Source: Deltaproteobacteria bacterium (GTDB taxonomy: Bacteria; Desulfobacterota; B13-G15; RBG-16-54-18). From it: a stretch of DNA of 64,000 nucleotides. A program made the translations under genes and the position numbers. The stretch is taken from assembly GCA_016927065.1 (NCBI GenBank), contig JAFGNJ010000005.1, positions 1 to 64,000 on the forward strand, written 5' to 3'. The notes below the pieces were generated by a model that did no database searches, was not told the origin of the DNA, and saw only the letters and a program-made list of their open reading frames with translations. The stretch's first letter is position 1; every line of letters begins with the position of its first letter. Shown here piece after piece: positions 24,817 to 33,925 of this stretch.

Positions 24817-25374
24817 ATGCAGCCGAAAGATACGAGAACAAAGTGGGAGCCGCATATAGGCAAGTTCCTGCTGTCGTTTACAGCCATCGAACACTTTGTG
24901 ACTATTTCGATTGACCTGCTGTCAAACAAAGCCGTGTCAAAAACTGCCAGGACGCTGCTTTTCGAGAAAAGAACTGAACTTCTCCTGGAGCTACTAGAAA
25001 ACAGCAGGAAGATTTCAAAAGAAAATAAGGACATACTCTTTGCACAATTGAAGAAGGCCCTTAACCTATCCAGAAACGTTAGAAACATTGTTGCACACAA
25101 TCACATACTGATGGAGCTATACAAGAGCAGCAACGATGGCAATATCTACGAGAGTGAATATATTATTTCATCCAGAAACAGGAGCAAGAAGCTATCATTG
25201 TCAAATTTGATTAGTTTTGCGAGAGAAACGGAAAATCTTGCAGAGGAAGTCTCTGAAACCTACTTGGCTTTAGTTAAGGAACATTTTGCCAGATCGAACA
25301 ATGCCCAACAGGCTTTTGCAGCGGATCGCAAAAAAACGCACCCGCTGAAAAGCAGCGTTAGGTCACTGAAATAA
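24817..25374 (+). CDS. HEPN-like helical protein
   Basis: A 185-residue, all-helical protein. The third helix region contains LSRNVRNIVAHNH: R-N-I-V-A-H fits the R-x4-H motif of HEPN domains, many of which are metal-independent RNases in toxin or phage-abortive systems. The preceding helices (FTAIEHFVTISIDLL, RTELLLELLENSRK) match the usual HEPN helix order. It sits 38 bases before a BsuBI/PstI-type restriction-modification pair and in the same direction. No nucleotidyltransferase partner (MNT) is adjacent. RNase activity is inferred. Confidence 0.6.
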   Translation: MQPKDTRTKWEPHIGKFLLSFTAIEHFVTISIDLLSNKAVSKTARTLLFEKRTELLLELLENSRKISKENKDILFAQLKKALNLSRNVRNIVAHNHILMELYKSSNDGNIYESEYIISSRNRSKKLSLSNLISFARETENLAEEVSETYLALVKEHFARSNNAQQAFAADRKKTHPLKSSVRSLK

Positions 25375-25412
25375 AAAGAATCCGTTGACTATGCCTGACA
25401 AACGAAAATAAT

Positions 25413-26936
25413 ATGATTACTCAGTACATGCATACACTTGACCACATTCGTAAATCGTTTAACGGCGCAACAAGTAGAGCTGATCGCTCCGAGATTGGCC
25501 AGTTTCTGACGCCTGCTGCAATAGCCAAATTCATGTCGGCTATGTTCGAAACTGGTCCTCAACGAGTGCGGATTTTGGACCCAGGGGCCGGGGCAGGCGT
25601 GCTTTTCGCGACCTGTGTGGAAACCCTGATTTCAAGAACAGAACGCCCCCAATCAATAGAGGTCGTTGCCTACGAAACGGACAGCACCATTCTACCCTAT
25701 CTTGAAGATACTCTGAGGAAATGCCATTCGTTTTGCGCATCCAAGGGCATCGAATTTCACGGAACCATAAAGGCCGACGATTTTATCTCTGCCGCTCTTG
25801 CCGAAGTTGATGGGTCTCTATTTCTCGCGCCGGGCAAACGATTCACCCATGCCGTTCTTAACCCCCCATACAAGAAGATCAACAGCAAGACTGCCATGAG
25901 TAGAAAGCTCTATTTGTCCGGCATAGAGGTGGCAAACCTGTATGCGGTATTTGTCTGGTTGTCCATGTCTTTGCTGGAACGGGGCGGTCAGATAGTCGCA
26001 ATAACACCTCGTAGCTTCTGCAACGGCCCGTATTTCAAAAAGTTTCGCGCTGCCTTCTTACGTATGATGAGCTTGAAACGGATTCACATCTTCGAATCCC
26101 GCAAAAAAGCGTTTGGAGACGACAATGTACTACAAGAAAATGTAATTTATCACGCGGTGCGGGGGCTTCAGAAACCGAAGTCTGTTTCAATCTCAGTCTC
26201 CGAGGGCCTTGACTTCGATAAGGCAAGCATCTTAGCGGTCCCGTATAGTCAAGTTGTCCATCCAGGTGATACGGACATGTTTGTTCATCTTGATGTCAAA
26301 AAGACTGATACTACCCCATCGAAGCAAGTGAAATGCTTTACCTCATCTCTCGGCAAGTTGGGGTTGAGTGTCTCCACCGGGCGTGTTGTCGATTTCAGAG
26401 CGCGAGAACATCTCAAACAGTCTCCCCAACAAGGTGACGTTCCACTTATTTATCCATGTCACTTCGCCAATGGTTTCATTAACTGGCCTGTAGAATCGGG
26501 TAAGAAACCGAATGCCATCACGTCAGACGCAGAGACGTCAACCCTCCTTGTTGAAGCCGGATTCTATGTTCTTACGAAGAGGTTCTCGGCTAAGGAGCAG
26601 CAGAGACGCATCATGGCGGCAGTTTACGACCCCGCACGTATCAATTCGCCATATGTGGGCTTCGAAAACCACCTGAACTACTATCATCAAAACGGTAAAG
26701 GGCTGCCAGCCGATTTGGCGAAAGGGCTCGCCTTATACCTCAACTCCACAATAGTTGACCAGTATTTCCGCCTTTTCAGCGGACACACTCAGGTGAATGC
26801 GACCGATCTTCGGAAAATTCCGTACCCCACCCGCGAGCAACTCACGCGCCTCGGTGCATCTATTGGGGAGACCATGCCCGACCAGGAAGCCATAGATTCC
26901 ATCGTAGAAAAGGAGTGTTCGAGCCTTGACAAATAA
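25413..26936 (+). CDS. type II DNA adenine methyltransferase (PstI/BsuBI/Eco57I-like)
   Basis: A 507-residue N6-adenine methyltransferase. The FLTP motif (QFLTPAAIAKFMSAMF), SAM-binding ILDPGAGAGVLF and catalytic NPPYKK (Asn-Pro-Pro-Tyr) appear in the gamma-class order. The C-terminal half carries target recognition, with ...YVGFENHLNYYHQNGKGL and LALYLNSTIVDQYFRLFSGH, as in PstI-type enzymes. It overlaps the endonuclease gene by 11 bases. The likely specificity, by family, is CTGCAG. Confidence 0.9.
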   Translation: MITQYMHTLDHIRKSFNGATSRADRSEIGQFLTPAAIAKFMSAMFETGPQRVRILDPGAGAGVLFATCVETLISRTERPQSIEVVAYETDSTILPYLEDTLRKCHSFCASKGIEFHGTIKADDFISAALAEVDGSLFLAPGKRFTHAVLNPPYKKINSKTAMSRKLYLSGIEVANLYAVFVWLSMSLLERGGQIVAITPRSFCNGPYFKKFRAAFLRMMSLKRIHIFESRKKAFGDDNVLQENVIYHAVRGLQKPKSVSISVSEGLDFDKASILAVPYSQVVHPGDTDMFVHLDVKKTDTTPSKQVKCFTSSLGKLGLSVSTGRVVDFRAREHLKQSPQQGDVPLIYPCHFANGFINWPVESGKKPNAITSDAETSTLLVEAGFYVLTKRFSAKEQQRRIMAAVYDPARINSPYVGFENHLNYYHQNGKGLPADLAKGLALYLNSTIVDQYFRLFSGHTQVNATDLRKIPYPTREQLTRLGASIGETMPDQEAIDSIVEKECSSLDK

Positions 26937-27894
26937 GACCAAGAGGCAAAAGTCAGAGGAAAAGATCAAGGAGGCTCTCGCCATCCTGAACGATCTCGGC
27001 CTTCCGAAGCAGCAACAAAACGAGCGGTCCGCTTTAACCCTTCTCTCCCTGCTAGGCTTGAAGCCCACAGACAAATGGAAGGACGCAGCCGATCCACTTA
27101 TGGGCATTACTCCCATGATGGACTTCTTTCAGAAACACTATGGAAAGAAATACGCTCCAAACACTCGCGAAACAGTACGGCGCCAAACAGTCCATCAGTT
27201 TTTACAGGCAGCCCTGATCGTAGCCAATCCTGATAAGCCCTCCAGACCGACCAATAGTCCCAAGGCGGTTTATCAGATCGAGCCGTCTGTCCTCAAACTG
27301 CTTCGAGGTTTCGGAAAACCCAGATGGAAAGGCGACTTGATGCAGTACCTTCGAACCGTGGGTACGTTGAAGAAGCTGTATGCGCGTGAAAGGGAAATGA
27401 AGCGACTGCCTGTCAAGCTTGCAAACGGACAAGAAATAAGGCTTTCTCCGGGTGGTCAGAATGTTCTTGTGAAGAAGATCATGGACGATTTCTGTCCGTT
27501 GTTCACGCCAGGAAGTTATGTCATCTACGTTGGGGACACCCAGATGAAATGGGCTTATTTCGATTCAGATGCTTTGTCACGGTTGGGTGTCAGAATAGAG
27601 GAACACGGGAAAATGCCGGATGTTGTCGTATTTTACGCAGAAAAGAACTGGCTTGTTCTTATTGAGGCTGTAACGAGCCACGGGCCCGTAAACCCTAAAC
27701 GCAGGCAGGAGTTGAAGGTGTTGTTCTTTGGATCAACGGCTGGCCTTGTTTTCGTGACCGCATTCCTTGATCGAAAGACCATGGTGAAGTACTTGAATGA
27801 CATTTCCTGGGAAACGGAAGTTTGGATCGCCGAGTCTCCGACACACCTAATACATTTCAATGGTGAACGTTTTCTCGGACCCTATGAAGACTGA
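26926..27894 (+). CDS. BsuBI/PstI-family type II restriction endonuclease
   Basis: A 322-residue endonuclease. The N-terminal helical part LGLPKQQQNERSALTLLSLL and YAPNTRETVRRQTVHQF are hallmarks of the BsuBI/PstI family. The catalytic domain includes YVIYVGDTQMKWAYFD, MPDVVVFY and LVLIEAVTSHGPVNPKR, holding the PD...E-x-x nuclease residues (Asp of PDVV, Glu of IEAV). TTG 26926 is used as start, with AAGGAG upstream inside the methyltransferase gene. The overlap would keep methylase translation ahead of endonuclease. The pair looks intact. Confidence 0.9.
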   Translation: MTNKTKRQKSEEKIKEALAILNDLGLPKQQQNERSALTLLSLLGLKPTDKWKDAADPLMGITPMMDFFQKHYGKKYAPNTRETVRRQTVHQFLQAALIVANPDKPSRPTNSPKAVYQIEPSVLKLLRGFGKPRWKGDLMQYLRTVGTLKKLYAREREMKRLPVKLANGQEIRLSPGGQNVLVKKIMDDFCPLFTPGSYVIYVGDTQMKWAYFDSDALSRLGVRIEEHGKMPDVVVFYAEKNWLVLIEAVTSHGPVNPKRRQELKVLFFGSTAGLVFVTAFLDRKTMVKYLNDISWETEVWIAESPTHLIHFNGERFLGPYED

Positions 27895-28049
27895 ATGACC
27901 CAACGAGTCGTTCCACCGGATCGGCGAGAAAAACCGTTCGCCTGCTGAAAAACCTACTTCGCTATCTCGTGTTAATTTTCAAATTAGGACACTACCGGCG
28001 CGCGGGATTGCTTGCAAAATGACATGCCGATTGTTACAGTAACGGTACT

Positions 28050-29315
28050 ATGAAACTGCGGGTTGGAGCTAATTGGGATATCGCATTTCTTGACGCCGTC
28101 AAGGGGACGTCGGTGGATGCCCTCTTCGGCAAGCTCCCCTACGATATCGTGGGGGGGGCGAGGCCTGCGTTTGTCCTGCCGCAGGTGGATCGAAACACGG
28201 TGGAACAGTACATAGCGGCCTGTCACGACCGGGGACTGGAGTTCAGCTACCTCCTGAACGCCCCCTGCCTGGGAAACCTCCAATATTCCAAAAAGGGATA
28301 CGGTCAGCTCATCGAGCTCCTGGAATGGATCGATCAATCCGGCGCCGACTCCGTCACCATCGGCATGCCGTATCTCATCGATCTTGTCAGGGAGCGCTTC
28401 CCCCGGCTCAAGGTCAAGGTCTCCACTACGGCCAGGGTCAATACCGCCCGCAAGGCCCTGCAATACGAGGCAATGGGCGTCGAGGAGATCATCATCGACG
28501 AAAACATCAACCGGGAGTTCAAGACCTTGGAGGCGATCAGGAAGGCGGTGGGGTGCAACCTGGAGCTGATCCTCAACAACATCTGCCTCTGGCAGTGTCC
28601 GTATAATTTTGAACACGTCAACCACGACGGCCACTCTTCCCGGGAAGGGGAGCAAGATGATTACTGCTATCTCCAGTATCCGGGATACCTCTGCCTCTAC
28701 AGGAAATTGACGGAGCCGGTGGAGCTCCTGAAATCCCCCTGGATCAGGCCCGAGGACGTCTCCTCGTATGAAGATATAGGTTACGACAGCTTCAAGATCA
28801 CCGAACGGTTTAAACGTACCCCCCTCCTGGTCGAGCATGTCCGGGCCTATGAAGACCGGCGTTACGACGGCAATCTCTTGGACCTCTTTACCCTCCCCCG
28901 GAAAGATGCATTCACCCCCGTCCATCTGGAGTATTTTATCAAACCCCAGCATGTCAACATCATGAAGGTCTCGGAACTGGGAGATGTATTCGACCTGGAG
29001 GTGCGGGAACTCATTCACATTGACAACACAAAGCTCAACGGCTTCCTCGAACACTTTAAGAAAAAGGACTGCAACCAGACCACGTGTGCTCAGTGCCGGT
29101 ACTGCGACAGGGTTTTGAAAAAGGTGGCGGTGATGAACGAAAAGGAACTCAAGAAGGCCGCCCAAAAGGTCAAAGGCTTTTCTGATAAGCTCATCTCAGG
29201 GGAGATCTTTGATATACCGAAGTCCCATGTTGTATTTCGCATCCCCCTTATCAAGTCCCTGCTCAAAAAACTGCTCGTATGGCGAGTACGGAAAGAACAA
29301 GGCGTTCACCCCTAA
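28050..29315 (+). CDS. U32-peptidase-like Fe-S protein, paralogue B
   Basis: A 421-residue homologue of the protein at 16174, in the same fold family. Shared landmarks are ANWD, SVDALFGK, LEFSYLLNAPCLGNL, RPEDVSSYEDIGYDS, VRAYEDRRYDGNLLDLFTLP and the C-terminal C341-x4-C346-x2-C349-x2-C352. Possible cluster ligands in the barrel are C179, C183, C206 and C215; the spacing of the last pair differs from paralogue A. It is 12 bases upstream of a B12 radical SAM gene, the same order as the first module. A membrane segment or signal is absent, so it is cytosolic. The reaction is unknown. Confidence 0.8.
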   Translation: MKLRVGANWDIAFLDAVKGTSVDALFGKLPYDIVGGARPAFVLPQVDRNTVEQYIAACHDRGLEFSYLLNAPCLGNLQYSKKGYGQLIELLEWIDQSGADSVTIGMPYLIDLVRERFPRLKVKVSTTARVNTARKALQYEAMGVEEIIIDENINREFKTLEAIRKAVGCNLELILNNICLWQCPYNFEHVNHDGHSSREGEQDDYCYLQYPGYLCLYRKLTEPVELLKSPWIRPEDVSSYEDIGYDSFKITERFKRTPLLVEHVRAYEDRRYDGNLLDLFTLPRKDAFTPVHLEYFIKPQHVNIMKVSELGDVFDLEVRELIHIDNTKLNGFLEHFKKKDCNQTTCAQCRYCDRVLKKVAVMNEKELKKAAQKVKGFSDKLISGEIFDIPKSHVVFRIPLIKSLLKKLLVWRVRKEQGVHP

Positions 29316-29327
29316 GGAAATCGCGGC

Positions 29328-30833
29328 ATGAGGTTTTTATTAGTCGATCCGCCCCATAAGATCTGGACCATCCTGAGGGCCTGGACACCCTCCCCGGGCT
29401 GCCTACAGCTGTTGGCCTACGTAGAGCGGGAAGGGTTCGATATCGAGTATATGGACTGCACGCTCAATGACAACCCATGGGGCGATCTGGAGGAAAAGGT
29501 CCGGCGGGAAAAACCGGAGGTGGTCGGAATCTCCGTCAACTGCACGGCCTTCATCTATGACGGGATGAACGCAGCCAGCCTCGTCAAGGCCGCCAGCCCC
29601 CAATCGATCATCATCATGGGTGGGGAGCACCCGTCTTTTGTGGCGGAGGAGACACTCAGGGATTGCCCTGCCGTCGATTACATCTGCGTCGGCGAGGGGG
29701 AGGTGACGCTGGCGGAATTCCTGCGGGCCGTTGAAAAGAAGGAGGATATCTCCAAGGTCTTAGGTCTCGCCTATCTCGATGAAAAAGGTGCATTTTGCTA
29801 TACCGGCGACCGCCCCTTCATCGAGGACCTGGATACCCTCCCCATGCCCGCCTATCACATGGCCAAGATGGATCATCCCTTTATCGAGCTCCCCTCCGAA
29901 GGGCCGAGGAGTCTAGTGGTTAATTTCTCCAGGGGGTGTACGTGGGATTGCACCTTCTGCACGGAATCGGCCTTTTATAAAAAGACCTGGAGGAACAGGA
30001 GCCCAAAGCTGATCGCAGACGAATTCGAACTCCTCAAAGAGAAATACAACCGCGATATCTTCTATGTAGGGGATAATACCTTCAATGTTAAAAAGGAACA
30101 AGGCATCGGCTTCATAGAGGAGATGCTCAAGCGCAAGACGAATCAGCACTTCTGGCTGCAATCCAGGGCCGATCTGGTGCTCAGGGATGAAGACCTCTTG
30201 GACGGCTATCGCGAGGCGGGAGTCTATCAATTTATGATGGGGATCGAATATCACGCGGACTCTGTGCTCAAAGACATCAAAAAACACCTGTCGGTGGAAC
30301 AGGCCCGCAAGGCCATGGAGCTGTTGAGGAAACACGGGCTCATGGTCATGGCGACCCTGCTCATCGGTCACTGGGAAGAGACGGAAGAAGACCGTGAAGC
30401 CTTTTTAAAATTCTTCGGGAAATATGTGGATCATTTCGGCCTCAACCTGATCACCCCTCTGCCCGGAACGCCGTACTTTGAGCACATGAAGAAATTGGGG
30501 AGGATCGAGGACTGGGATTACCGCAATTACGACTATATTCACGCGGTCATGGCGACCAAAGAGGCGGACCACCTTGAACAGGTAAACCTCATTTATAAAG
30601 ATGTCTTGAAGCGTTACTATTGGCGCCCGCGGGAGTTGTTCAAGCTGTTCTCCTCCAATCCGATCTTGCGGCGCCACCATCGATATTACATCACCAAAGT
30701 GGCCTTTAATATCATGATGCATGAGATTTTTGGAACGCCGATGTGGGTGCAGCCCAACTACCAGGAGTATCAAGACTATCTGGTAGAACGGGGAGAGGCA
30801 TTACCCGAGGCGTTGACGGCCGCGGCCAAGTAG
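29328..30833 (+). CDS. B12-binding-domain radical SAM protein, paralogue B
   Basis: A 501-residue protein with a cobalamin-binding domain at about residues 1-150 (VVGISVNCTAFIYDGMN, SIIIMGGEHPSF, then VGEGEVTLAEFLRA), followed by the radical SAM domain with C204-x3-C208-x2-C211 (SRGCTWDCTFCTES). Downstream are FYVGDNTFNVKKEQG and FMMGIEYHADSVLK, typical of the family. AAGGAA lies before the ATG. It has a longer C-terminal helical part than paralogue A's equivalent and is less similar to it than the U32 partners are to each other. Confidence 0.87.
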   Translation: MRFLLVDPPHKIWTILRAWTPSPGCLQLLAYVEREGFDIEYMDCTLNDNPWGDLEEKVRREKPEVVGISVNCTAFIYDGMNAASLVKAASPQSIIIMGGEHPSFVAEETLRDCPAVDYICVGEGEVTLAEFLRAVEKKEDISKVLGLAYLDEKGAFCYTGDRPFIEDLDTLPMPAYHMAKMDHPFIELPSEGPRSLVVNFSRGCTWDCTFCTESAFYKKTWRNRSPKLIADEFELLKEKYNRDIFYVGDNTFNVKKEQGIGFIEEMLKRKTNQHFWLQSRADLVLRDEDLLDGYREAGVYQFMMGIEYHADSVLKDIKKHLSVEQARKAMELLRKHGLMVMATLLIGHWEETEEDREAFLKFFGKYVDHFGLNLITPLPGTPYFEHMKKLGRIEDWDYRNYDYIHAVMATKEADHLEQVNLIYKDVLKRYYWRPRELFKLFSSNPILRRHHRYYITKVAFNIMMHEIFGTPMWVQPNYQEYQDYLVERGEALPEALTAAAK

Positions 30834-30992
30834 ATAAATTGTTACCTTAAAAAATCGACCTTTCAAAGAAGAACGCAATACATATAAAACCCCACCGTAT
30901 CATTCGACCCATCCTCAAACACAAAAGGGCTTGACTCCCTTTCGCCTGAACGGTAAGGTTATTTCTTTGCAAAATCGACACAAGAGGTTTGT

Positions 30993-32003
30993 ATGCCCGT
31001 AAAAGGGGAACGACTCGTCCCTGAAGGATTGCTTCTGCTCAGGGATAACATTCTCTCAAAGGGGAATATTTTCGGCGCATCGTCTAAGGCCAAGTGGGCC
31101 AAGGGGCTTGGCCTCCCCTCCCAGGGGGAGACACTCTTCTGCGCCGGCTGCGGCTATCAGTTCCTGGATGAGGCCGAGGCTACCCTCTCAGCGGTGAGGG
31201 CCCTGGATAAGCGGAGCGTGCCGTGGGAGCGGACCCTGGGGATGACCTCCTTCCTCAATAAACTGGGCATCAACCTGGGAGAGATCTACGGCAGGCTCAC
31301 CCATCATTCCCCACTCTCCGATAACCCCCTGCGCAACGCCGTCGAGGTGCTGCAGCGGATGGATATAGGGTTCGGCTATCTCGCCGAAGAGGAGCCGTGC
31401 TGTGCCGCTCCCCTCTATTTCTCCGGCTTTCAAGAAGAATTCGCCTCCCGGGCAACAGAAGCACAGCGGATAGTGCAAGAGCGAAAATTCACAAAAATCA
31501 TCGGGATGGTCCCTTCGTGCACCTATGCCCTGCGGGAGCTCTTCCCCCGTTTCCTCAATGAATGGGAGGTGGAGGTGCGTCACTTTTTGGAGGTGGTGTG
31601 TGAAGAGATAAAAAAAGGAAAAAAGTTTCGCCTCCCTCAAAAAATCAAGGCCACATACCACGACCCTTGTGTCCTCTCCAGGTACCTCGGCATAACTGAG
31701 GAGCCTCGCGAGATCCTGCGCGCCATCAAGGGAGTGGAGTTTGTCGATGTCGAACGTAACAAAGAAGCGTGGTCCACCTGCTGCGGGGGTGGAGGGGGAT
31801 TCGAGGTAATCTTTCCTGAGATAAGCCAAATCTTGGCCGTCAACAGGGTACACGAGCTTCTGAAGACCGATGCTTCCGTCATCGTTACCTCCTGTCCCGG
31901 ATGTCTCGTCCAACTCAGAGAGGGAGTCAAAACACTGAAGACCCAGCGTGTGGAAGTTATGGATATGGCCCAGTTACTCCACACCGCAATGGTGGAGGAA
32001 TGA
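30993..32003 (+). CDS. CCG-domain Fe-S protein (HdrB/LutA/LldE-like)
   Basis: A 336-residue protein with cysteine-rich CCG domains that bind non-cubane [4Fe-4S] clusters in heterodisulfide-reductase and lactate-utilisation complexes. Two half-repeats are visible: FCAGCGYQ...EEEPCCAAPLYFSG...VPSCTYALRE, and YHDPCVLSRYLG...WSTCCGGGGGFE...VTSCPGCLVQ. It is followed two bases later by a LutB-like gene, so the two proteins probably form an electron-transfer complex. The N-terminal 40 residues are without a clear domain. The substrate may be lactate or another 2-hydroxy acid, or the complex may be purely redox. Confidence 0.85.
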   Translation: MPVKGERLVPEGLLLLRDNILSKGNIFGASSKAKWAKGLGLPSQGETLFCAGCGYQFLDEAEATLSAVRALDKRSVPWERTLGMTSFLNKLGINLGEIYGRLTHHSPLSDNPLRNAVEVLQRMDIGFGYLAEEEPCCAAPLYFSGFQEEFASRATEAQRIVQERKFTKIIGMVPSCTYALRELFPRFLNEWEVEVRHFLEVVCEEIKKGKKFRLPQKIKATYHDPCVLSRYLGITEEPREILRAIKGVEFVDVERNKEAWSTCCGGGGGFEVIFPEISQILAVNRVHELLKTDASVIVTSCPGCLVQLREGVKTLKTQRVEVMDMAQLLHTAMVEE

Positions 32004-32004
32004 G

Positions 32005-33195
32005 ATGCCCACGTTCAAGGCATATAAAAAGAAACTAAAAGAAGCCGCCCGCGACCCAAAAATCAGTGTGGCCCTGGAACGGGCTATTGCGAGCTTTCGG
32101 AAAAACGTCGAGGAAGCCCTTACGAAATTCCCCCATACCCTCAAAATGGCCGAGGAGGTCAGGGGGATTAAGGAACAATCCATCTCTCGTATGGAAGAAC
32201 TGGTAGATAAGGCCTGTAAGGCCATCCGCCAGAATAAGGGTGAGGCCTTTGTAGCTCGCACCCCGGCAGAGGCCCTGGGGATCATCGAGGGTATTGTGGG
32301 CTCCGGCAAGCTCATCGTCAAGGGTAAAAGCCTGACCGGGGAGGAGATCGATCTGCGGGAACACCTGGAAGAACGGGGGAACGAGGTCTATGAAACCGAC
32401 CTGGGAGAGTATATCGTCCAGTTGTTGGGGATCAAGCCCATGCATCTCCTTGCCCCGGCGGTCCACGTCCCCAAGGAGGATGTGGCCGAATTGCTCTCTC
32501 GGGTTACCGGCAAGAAAGTCCCCCCTGATATTGAGGCCGAAGTGGCAACAGTAAGGCGGATCCTGCGGGATAAATTCTTCCGCGCCAATATCGGAATGAG
32601 CGGTGCAAATGTGGTGGCGGCGGATACCGGCACCCTCTTCCAGATAGAAAACGAGGGGAACATCCGCCTTTCCACAGCCGCCCCTCCGGTGTACATCGCC
32701 CTCATAGGGATGGAAAAGGTGGTCCCGACCATTGAAGATGCCTTCAAGGTGGCGGAGGTCACGTGGCGATACGCCGGCTATACCGTCCCCGCTTACGTCA
32801 ACCTCGTCTCCGGCCCCAGCAAGACCGGTGACATCGAAAAGGTCACCACCTATGGGGCACATGGCCCCAAGGAGATGTACGTCATATTCCTGGATGCCGG
32901 ACGCAGTAAGCTTGCCCAAGATCCTGTTTTCAAAGAGGCCCTCTACTGCCTGCGCTGCGGCGGCTGTCTCTATGAGTGCCCTCTCTTCGCCGTTACGGCA
33001 GGACGCTTTGGCGACAAATACTTCGGGGGCATCGGCGCCATCTGGACCGCCTTTGTCACCGGCGAACTCGCAGATGCTGCCCCCTTGACCTATTCCTGCC
33101 TCAGCTGCGGGCGCTGTAAGATTCGCTGCCCCATGGCAATTGATGCCCCCCAGATGTGCTTGGAGCTGAGAAAGAGGATCGCCGAGGGATCCTAA
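32005..33195 (+). CDS. LUD-domain / dicluster ferredoxin protein (LutB-like)
   Basis: A 396-residue protein: N-terminal helical part, a LUD (lactate utilisation, DUF162) domain at about residues 50-290 with ANVVAADTGTLFQIENEGN, and two C-terminal [4Fe-4S] motifs, CLRCGGCLYECPLF and CLSCGRCKIRCPMA, each C-x2-C-x2-C-x3-C followed by Pro. Start at ATG 32005, two bases after the preceding stop; the upstream in-frame region lies inside the neighbouring gene. In LutABC systems LutB pairs with LutA-like CCG proteins; a LutC gene is missing here. Confidence 0.87.
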   Translation: MPTFKAYKKKLKEAARDPKISVALERAIASFRKNVEEALTKFPHTLKMAEEVRGIKEQSISRMEELVDKACKAIRQNKGEAFVARTPAEALGIIEGIVGSGKLIVKGKSLTGEEIDLREHLEERGNEVYETDLGEYIVQLLGIKPMHLLAPAVHVPKEDVAELLSRVTGKKVPPDIEAEVATVRRILRDKFFRANIGMSGANVVAADTGTLFQIENEGNIRLSTAAPPVYIALIGMEKVVPTIEDAFKVAEVTWRYAGYTVPAYVNLVSGPSKTGDIEKVTTYGAHGPKEMYVIFLDAGRSKLAQDPVFKEALYCLRCGGCLYECPLFAVTAGRFGDKYFGGIGAIWTAFVTGELADAAPLTYSCLSCGRCKIRCPMAIDAPQMCLELRKRIAEGS

Positions 33196-33202
33196 TTCCC
33201 TA

Positions 33203-33895
33203 ATGGACAAAAGGACATTCGTCCGTCGCAGCTTTGCTGCTATCGCAGAAAGTTACGACCTGCTGAACACCCTCCTTAGCTTCGGCATTGATATGTGGTG
33301 GCGCCACGAGGCAATCAAGGCCCTGGGGTTTTCAGGACAGGGGCTTGTGCTGGATGCCTGTGCCGGAACCATGCGGCTGGGGAAAGGTATTCTCCGCCGA
33401 TACCCTGGGGCACGGGTAGTGACCCTCGACTTCTCTCTCGTTATGCTGGGCAGGGGGGCAGAGAGAGCACAGGGTGCTGCCATCGCCCCAATCGGCGGTG
33501 ACGCCGAATTACTCCCCTTTCGAGCGGAGACCTTCGGCCGGGCCATTGTCGGCTTCGGGATCAGGAATCTTTCAGATCCGCGAAAAGGGATTGAGGAGCT
33601 TGCACGGGTCCTCAAGAAGGGAGGAAGAGTCGTGATCCTGGAGTTCGGCAGACCCACCCTTCCTGTATTTAAGAATCTCTATAAGTGGTATCTCTCGCGC
33701 TTCATACCCTGGGCAGGAGGGGTCGTGTCCGGGCAAAAGGAGGTCTACCGTTATCTGCATGAATCCATCATGGCCTTCCCTGAACCTGCGGAACTAATGG
33801 CCATGATGCAAAAGGCAGGTTTCTCCCAGATCCACTGCCAAAAACTGACCGGCGGCATCGCCAACTTGTATATCGGGGAAAAGACGTCCCATTAA
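33203..33895 (+). CDS. UbiE/MenG-type SAM-dependent methyltransferase
   Basis: A 230-residue methyltransferase of the UbiE/MenG (demethylmenaquinone/2-methoxy-6-polyprenyl benzoquinol) family. Conserved parts are FAAIAESYDLLNTLLSFGID, FGIRNLSDPRKGIEELARVL and KKGGRVVILEFGRP, and near the end YRYLHESIMAFPEP. The SAM motif I reads LDACAGTMRLG, degenerate relative to the usual LDxAxGTGD. The gene begins eight bases after the LutB-like stop, suggesting one transcription unit from 30993. It probably methylates a quinone or a related aromatic. Confidence 0.85.
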   Translation: MDKRTFVRRSFAAIAESYDLLNTLLSFGIDMWWRHEAIKALGFSGQGLVLDACAGTMRLGKGILRRYPGARVVTLDFSLVMLGRGAERAQGAAIAPIGGDAELLPFRAETFGRAIVGFGIRNLSDPRKGIEELARVLKKGGRVVILEFGRPTLPVFKNLYKWYLSRFIPWAGGVVSGQKEVYRYLHESIMAFPEPAELMAMMQKAGFSQIHCQKLTGGIANLYIGEKTSH

Positions 33896-33925
33896 TAGTC
33901 GTTCTATTTTTAACGACAACAATTC

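Noticed and set aside
27985-28012. Second sigma-54-like string before the second U32 gene
   Set aside because: GG and GC elements are 13 instead of 12 bases apart and the TTGC context is shifted, so it does not fit the promoter.
31948-32004. Upstream extension of the LutB-like gene
   Set aside because: It is the last part of the CCG-protein gene in another frame; ATG 32005 follows the stop directly.
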